Below, one piece after another: positions 54,501 through 60,500 of a DNA stretch of 64,000 nt; the stretch's first letter is position 1, and each line of letters opens with the position of its first letter. The stretch spans positions 3,064,379 through 3,128,378 of the forward strand of contig NC_091353.1 in assembly GCF_038502225.1 (NCBI RefSeq), given 5' to 3'. The DNA is from Cherax quadricarinatus. Lineage: Eukaryota; Arthropoda; Malacostraca; Decapoda; Parastacidae. Position numbers and translations under genes: made by a program. The notes under the pieces are model-generated. The model did no database searches. It worked only from the letters and a program-made list of their open reading frames with translations, and was not told where the DNA came from.

Positions 54501-57500
54501 TGAACGTGCAAGATTTCAGGCACGTCTTGCTACTTCTACTTACACTTAGGTCACACTACACATACATATACAAGCATGTATATACACACCCCTCTGGGTT
54601 CTGTTCTATTTTCTTACCTGGAGAAGAGAGGAATGCAGAGGAGAGAGAGAGATTTTGGGAGATGTTAAGTGAATGTATAGGAGCCTTTGAACCAAGTGAG
54701 AGAGTAATTGTGGTAGGGGACTTGAATGCTAAAGTAGGAGAAACTTTTAGAGAGGGTGTGGTAGGTAAGTTTGGGGTGCCAGGTGTAAATGATAATGGGA
54801 GCCCTTTGATTGAACTTTGTATAGAAAGGGGTTTAGTTATAGGTAATACATATTTTAAGAAAAAGAGGATAAATAAGTATACACGATATGATGTAGGGCG
54901 AAATGACAGTAGTTTGTTGGATTATGTATTGGTAGATAAAAGACTGTTGAGTAGACTTCAGGATGTACATGTTTATAGAGGGGCCACAGATATATCAGAT
55001 CACTTTCTAGTTGTAGCTACACTGAGAGTAAAAGGTAGATGGGATACAAGGAGAATAGAAGCATCAGGGAAGAGAGAGGTGAAGGTTTATAAACTAAAAG
55101 AGGAGGCAGTTAGGGTAAGATATAAACAGCTATTGGAGGATAGATGGGCTAATGAGAGCATAGGCAATGGGGTCGAAGAGGTATGGGGTAGGTTTAAAAA
55201 TGTAGTGTTAGAGTGTTCAGCAGAAGTTTGTGGTTACAGGAAAGTGGGTGCAGGAGGGAAGAGGAGCGATTGGTGGAATGATGATGTAAAGAGAGTAGTA
55301 AGGGAGAAAAAGTTAGCATATGAGAAGTTTTTACAAAGTAGAAGTGATGCAAGGAGGGAAGAGTATATGGAGAAAAAGAGAGAAGTTAAGAGAGTGGTGA
55401 AGCAATGTAAAAAGAGAGCAAATGAGAGAGTGGGTGAGATGTTATCAACAAATTTTGTTGAAAATAAGAAAAAGTTTTGGAGTGAGATTAACAAGTTAAG
55501 AAAGCCTAGAGAACAAATGGATTTGTCAGTTAAAAATAGGAGAGGAGAGTTATTAAATGGAGAGGTAGAGGTATTGGGAAGATGGAAGGAATATTTTGAG
55601 GAATTGTTAAATGTTGATGAAGATAGGGAAGCTGTGATTTCGTGTATAGGGCAAGGAGGAATAACATCTTGTAGGAGTGAGGAAGAGCCAGTTGTGAGTG
55701 TGGGGGAAGTTCGTGAGGCAGTAGGTAAAATGAAAGGGGGTAAGGCAGCCGGGATTGATGGGATAAAGATAGAAATGTTAAAAGCAGGTGGGGATATAGT
55801 TTTGGAGTGGTTGGTGCAATTATTTAATAAATGTATGGAAGAGGGTAAGGTACCTAGGGATTGGCAGAGAGCATGCATAGTTCCTTTGTATAAAGGCAAA
55901 GGGGATAAAAGAGAGTGCAAAAATTATAGGGGGATAAGTCTGTTGAGTGTACCTGGTAAAGTGTATGGTAGAGTTATAATTGAAAGAATTAAGAGTAAGA
56001 CGGAGAATAGGATAGCAGATGAACAAGGAGGCTTTAGGAAAGGTAGGGGGTGTGTGGACCAGGTGTTTACAGTGAAACATATAAGTGAACAGTATTTAGA
56101 TAAGGCTAAAGAGGTCTTTGTGGCATTTATGGATTTGGAAAAGGCGTATGACAGGGTGGATAGGGGGGCAATGTGGCAGATGTTGCAAGTGTATGGTGTA
56201 GGAGGTAGGTTACTGAAAGCAGTGAAGAGTTTTTACGAGGATAGTGAGGCTCAAGTTAGAGTATGTAGGAAAGAGGGAAATTTTTTCCCAGTAAAAGTAG
56301 GCCTTAGACAAGGATGTGTGATGTCACCGTGGTTGTTTAATATATTTATAGATGGGGTTGTAAGAGAAGTAAATGCGAGGGTCTTGGCAAGAGGCGTGGA
56401 GTTAAAAGATAAAGAATCACACACAAAGTGGGAGTTGTCACAGCTGCTCTTTGCCGATGACACTGTGCTCTTGGGAGATTCTGAAGAGAAGTTGCAGAGA
56501 TTGGTGGATGAATTTGGTAGGGTGTGCAAAAGAAGAAAATTAAAGGTGAATACAGGAAAGAGTAAGGTTATGAGGATAACAAAAAGATTAGGTGATGAAA
56601 GATTGAATATCAGATTGGAGGGAGAGAGTATGGAGGAGGTGAACGTATTCAGATATTTGGGAGTGGACGTGTCAGCGGATGGGTCTATGAAAGATGAGGT
56701 GAATCATAGAATTGATGAGGGAAAAAGAGTGAGTGGTGCACTTAGGAGTCTGTGGAGACAAAGAACTTTGTCCTTGGAGGCAAAGAGGGGAATGTATGAG
56801 AGTATAGTTTTACCAACGCTCTTATATGGGTGTGAAGCGTGGGTGATGAATGTTGCAGCGAGGAGAAGGCTGGAGGCAGTGGAGATGTCATGTCTGAGGG
56901 CAATGTGTGGTGTGAATATAATGCAGAGAATTCGTAGTTTGGAAGTTAGGAGGAGGTGCGGGATTACCAAAACTGTTGTCCAGAGGGCTGAGGAAGGGTT
57001 GTTGAGGTGGTTCGGACATGTAGAGAGAATGGAGCGAAACAGAATGACTTCAAGAGTGTATCAGTCTGTAGTGGAAGGAAGGCGGGGTAGGGGTCGGCCT
57101 AGGAAGGGTTGGAGGGAGGGGGTAAAGGAGGTTTTGTGTGCGAGGGGCTTGGACTTCCAGCAGGCATGCGTGAGCGTGTTTGATAGGAGTGAATGGAGAC
57201 AAATGGTTTTTAATACTTGACGTGCTGTTGGAGTGTGAGCAAAGTAACATTTATGAAGGGATTCAGGGAAACCGGCAGGCCGGACTTGAGTCCTGGAGAT
57301 GGGAAGTACAGTGCCTGCACTCTGAAGGAGGGGTGTTAATGTTGCAGTTTAAAAACTGTAGTGTAAAGCACCCTTCTGGCAAGACAGTGATGGAGTGAAT
57401 GATGGTGAAAGTTTTTCTTTTTCGGGCCACCCTGCCTTGGTGGGAATCGGCCGGTGTGATAATAATAATAAAAAAAAAATTCTTGTTCTTGTTTATTTCC

Positions 57501-60500
57501 TCTTACCTCCATGGGGAAGTGGAACAGAATTCTTCCTCCGTAAGCCATGCGTGTTGTAAGAGGCGACTTAAATGCCAGGAGCAAGGGGCTAGTAACCCCT
57601 TCTCCTGTATATATTACTAAATGTAAAAGAAACTTTCGTTTTTCCTTTTGGGCCACCCCGCCTCGGTGGGATACGGCCGGTGTGCTGAAAGAGAAAAGAT
57701 GGTAGGATTGCTGGTGTCTTTTTCTGTCTCATGAACATGCAAGATTTCAGGTATATCTTGCTACTTCTACTTACACTTATGTCACACTACACATGCATGT
57801 ACAAGCATATATACAGCCTCTCCTCACTTAACGACAGAGTTCCGTTCCTAAGACCACGTCGTTTAACAAATTCTTCACTAAGTGAGGAGAATACTATAAT
57901 GGTAGTGGGTTTGTGTCAACCATCTTTGATATTGTTTTAATGTCACCTGTGCACCATTTATAACATTTCTGGTATATTTTTAAATGTTTATACAGTGGTG
58001 TACTGTATACTGGAATAAACAGAATAGAGGAAATCAGCTCTGATATACATTATTTAGGTATAAATACTGGTCAGGAGCCCATCCTAAGTCTGAGGCATCA
58101 GTAAACGAGTAATTCGCTAAGCGAGGAGAGGCTGTATACACACTTCTCTGGGTTTTCTTTTATTTTCTTACTAGTTCTTGTTCATTTCCTCTTATCCCAT
58201 GGGGAAGTGTAACAAAATTCTTCCTGCATAAGCGACTAACATGCTGGAGCAAGGGGCTAGTAACCCCTTCTCCTGTATATATATTACTAAAGTTAATAAG
58301 AGAAACTTTTGTTTTTCTTTCTGGGCCACCCTGCCTCGGTGGGATGCGGCTGGTTTGTTGAAAGAAGAAGGGGTTAACCCTACTTGGTGGGAGACAGCCA
58401 GTTTGCTTAAAAACTTATATTGGTAAGGAAGCACTAAACCCATATAGAATATATCATAAAGCACCTGAGATCCACACCACAACTTTGCCACATCTTTTTC
58501 ATGCTCTCACAGTAGCCAACCTTTCTTCCTACACTAATTGATTTCAATCTTTACATGAAATACTAAACCTGAGTAGTCATTCAGCGCAAGGAGTACTGTA
58601 GTACTGCTAATCAGGAGACAGCAGGCTGCTTCATTATGCTCAATCAATTCTTCCAATACCAAATGTAACAAAGTTCACATTTTATTAAAAATTATAATTT
58701 TTTTATGTCGCATATCCTTCAAAACAAAAAAAAAAAAATGAAAATAATATTCTATTATTTGTTTTTCAGTCAAATATAATAATGAACAGACTTTTACCTT
58801 GGTAAATTAGTGTCTGAGAGTGCATGCAAAGAGAGGGATTTCTGCAACACTGGACGAGGCCGAGATTCTTTATCCTTCATTTTGCCCTGACAGCTCACCA
58901 TAGCTATGTCATCTGCGACACTTGTGTATGCCAAAATCTGGGGAAGAATAATAAAGCAATTGTACCAGTATCAAGCCACAAGGTATATCTGTACTACCTT
59001 TCATATACTAAATCAATGTACATTTAGTTTACAAACCAAAACCAATATATTACACAATCTCCCAAGAATATAATAATACAAAATTTACTGTATCTGGGTT
59101 AACCATGACCAAGACTATTGATTTCTAAGCACAAGTAATCTCCCTCCCTCTGTCTCACAGCTGCAAATTTATTCTTGTCGCCATTTTTTATTTTTTTTAA
59201 CATGCTGGCTGTCTCCCACCGAGGCAAGGGTGACCCAAAAAACAAAAAACACTTTCACCATGATTCAACACTTTCACCATTATTCACACATAATCACTAT
59301 TATTAAAACTAATAGAAAAATAACCTAACCTATTTTTATGAAATAAACTTTTTACAAGAATAAGTCCAAATTATACATAAAATGAATTGGAAGTGGAGGT
59401 TAGTCTCCCTCCCTCACTTCTTACCTCCTCCTCATCAGTGAACCAAATCTTATAGCCCTTAATACCTTGGTTATCTGCTAAATTGTTTTCACTGCTAATT
59501 ACCTTCTCTCTAATACCATAATGTGAGTTAAATGAATCGATTTAATCATTACGAGTTAAATGTGATTCGGCAAATCTCCATCTCCTTTTTCTTTGTAATT
59601 CTTTTGCTTGGCCATAAATCTAAGCCAACATTACAAGTCCCCCACAGTGTTAAAGCACACACACCTTAGTGCCAATAGCAACTGTCAAGAGGTGTGAGCC
59701 ATCCTCTTGTGACACCCAGTCAATTTGAACAGGATGTTTTTGCTTCACACTAACGCCCCGTTTGTCAAAGCGCTGATTACGAAGCGAGTGCAGAGTACTG
59801 GGACTTGGGACTAACAACTGACCTGGTAAAGTAAATGTTATCCATCAGCATTTACATTTCTAATTATCCTCATTTGGAAAATAGTCAATAAAACTTTATA
59901 TACACACATACAAATAGTAATTTATTAGTTTGTCAAGGAAATACTGTTCGTAATCACCTACTATAAATGTGTTTCTGTTTAACATAAAAATGTGAAGTAA
60001 GATTAAAGGAGCTTTTTTACATGTTGAATTTGAAGGTTAAGAGCTTTCATTTTACCTCAGCTCATTTCTAAGTCCAACATTGTGGGTAGCACCCTCAGGA
60101 TGCTACCCACAATGCTCAAGTAACACATGGGTACCTATTTACTGCTAGATGAACACAGACAACAGGTATAAGAGGAATTCCCATATGCCTCATCCCACTC
60201 CAGGATTAAACCCAGGCCTTTCCAATAGGAGCCAAAATATCACTAACACTGAGCTACAGGTCACCTCTCCACACTATACTGCTCTTCATATACAACTCTT
60301 CTTAAGGAGAGAGGAGGGGGTCTTGATGGAGAAGGGTTCATGATTCAAAGAACTGAGGCTACCCCCCTCTTCTTTGGATCAAACATGAGTATCCCCTACC
60401 CCACCCATATTTCAAGCTCTGAGGTCCACGTATGTGAGGCACTTTTGATTCTATACAGAAAGAAATGGCACAATACTGTGGCTGGAAGAATACACAGAAA

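Noticed and set aside
55234..55920. 228-codon minus-strand frame opposite the RTE
   Set aside because: Antisense shadow of the A/G-rich RTE coding strand.
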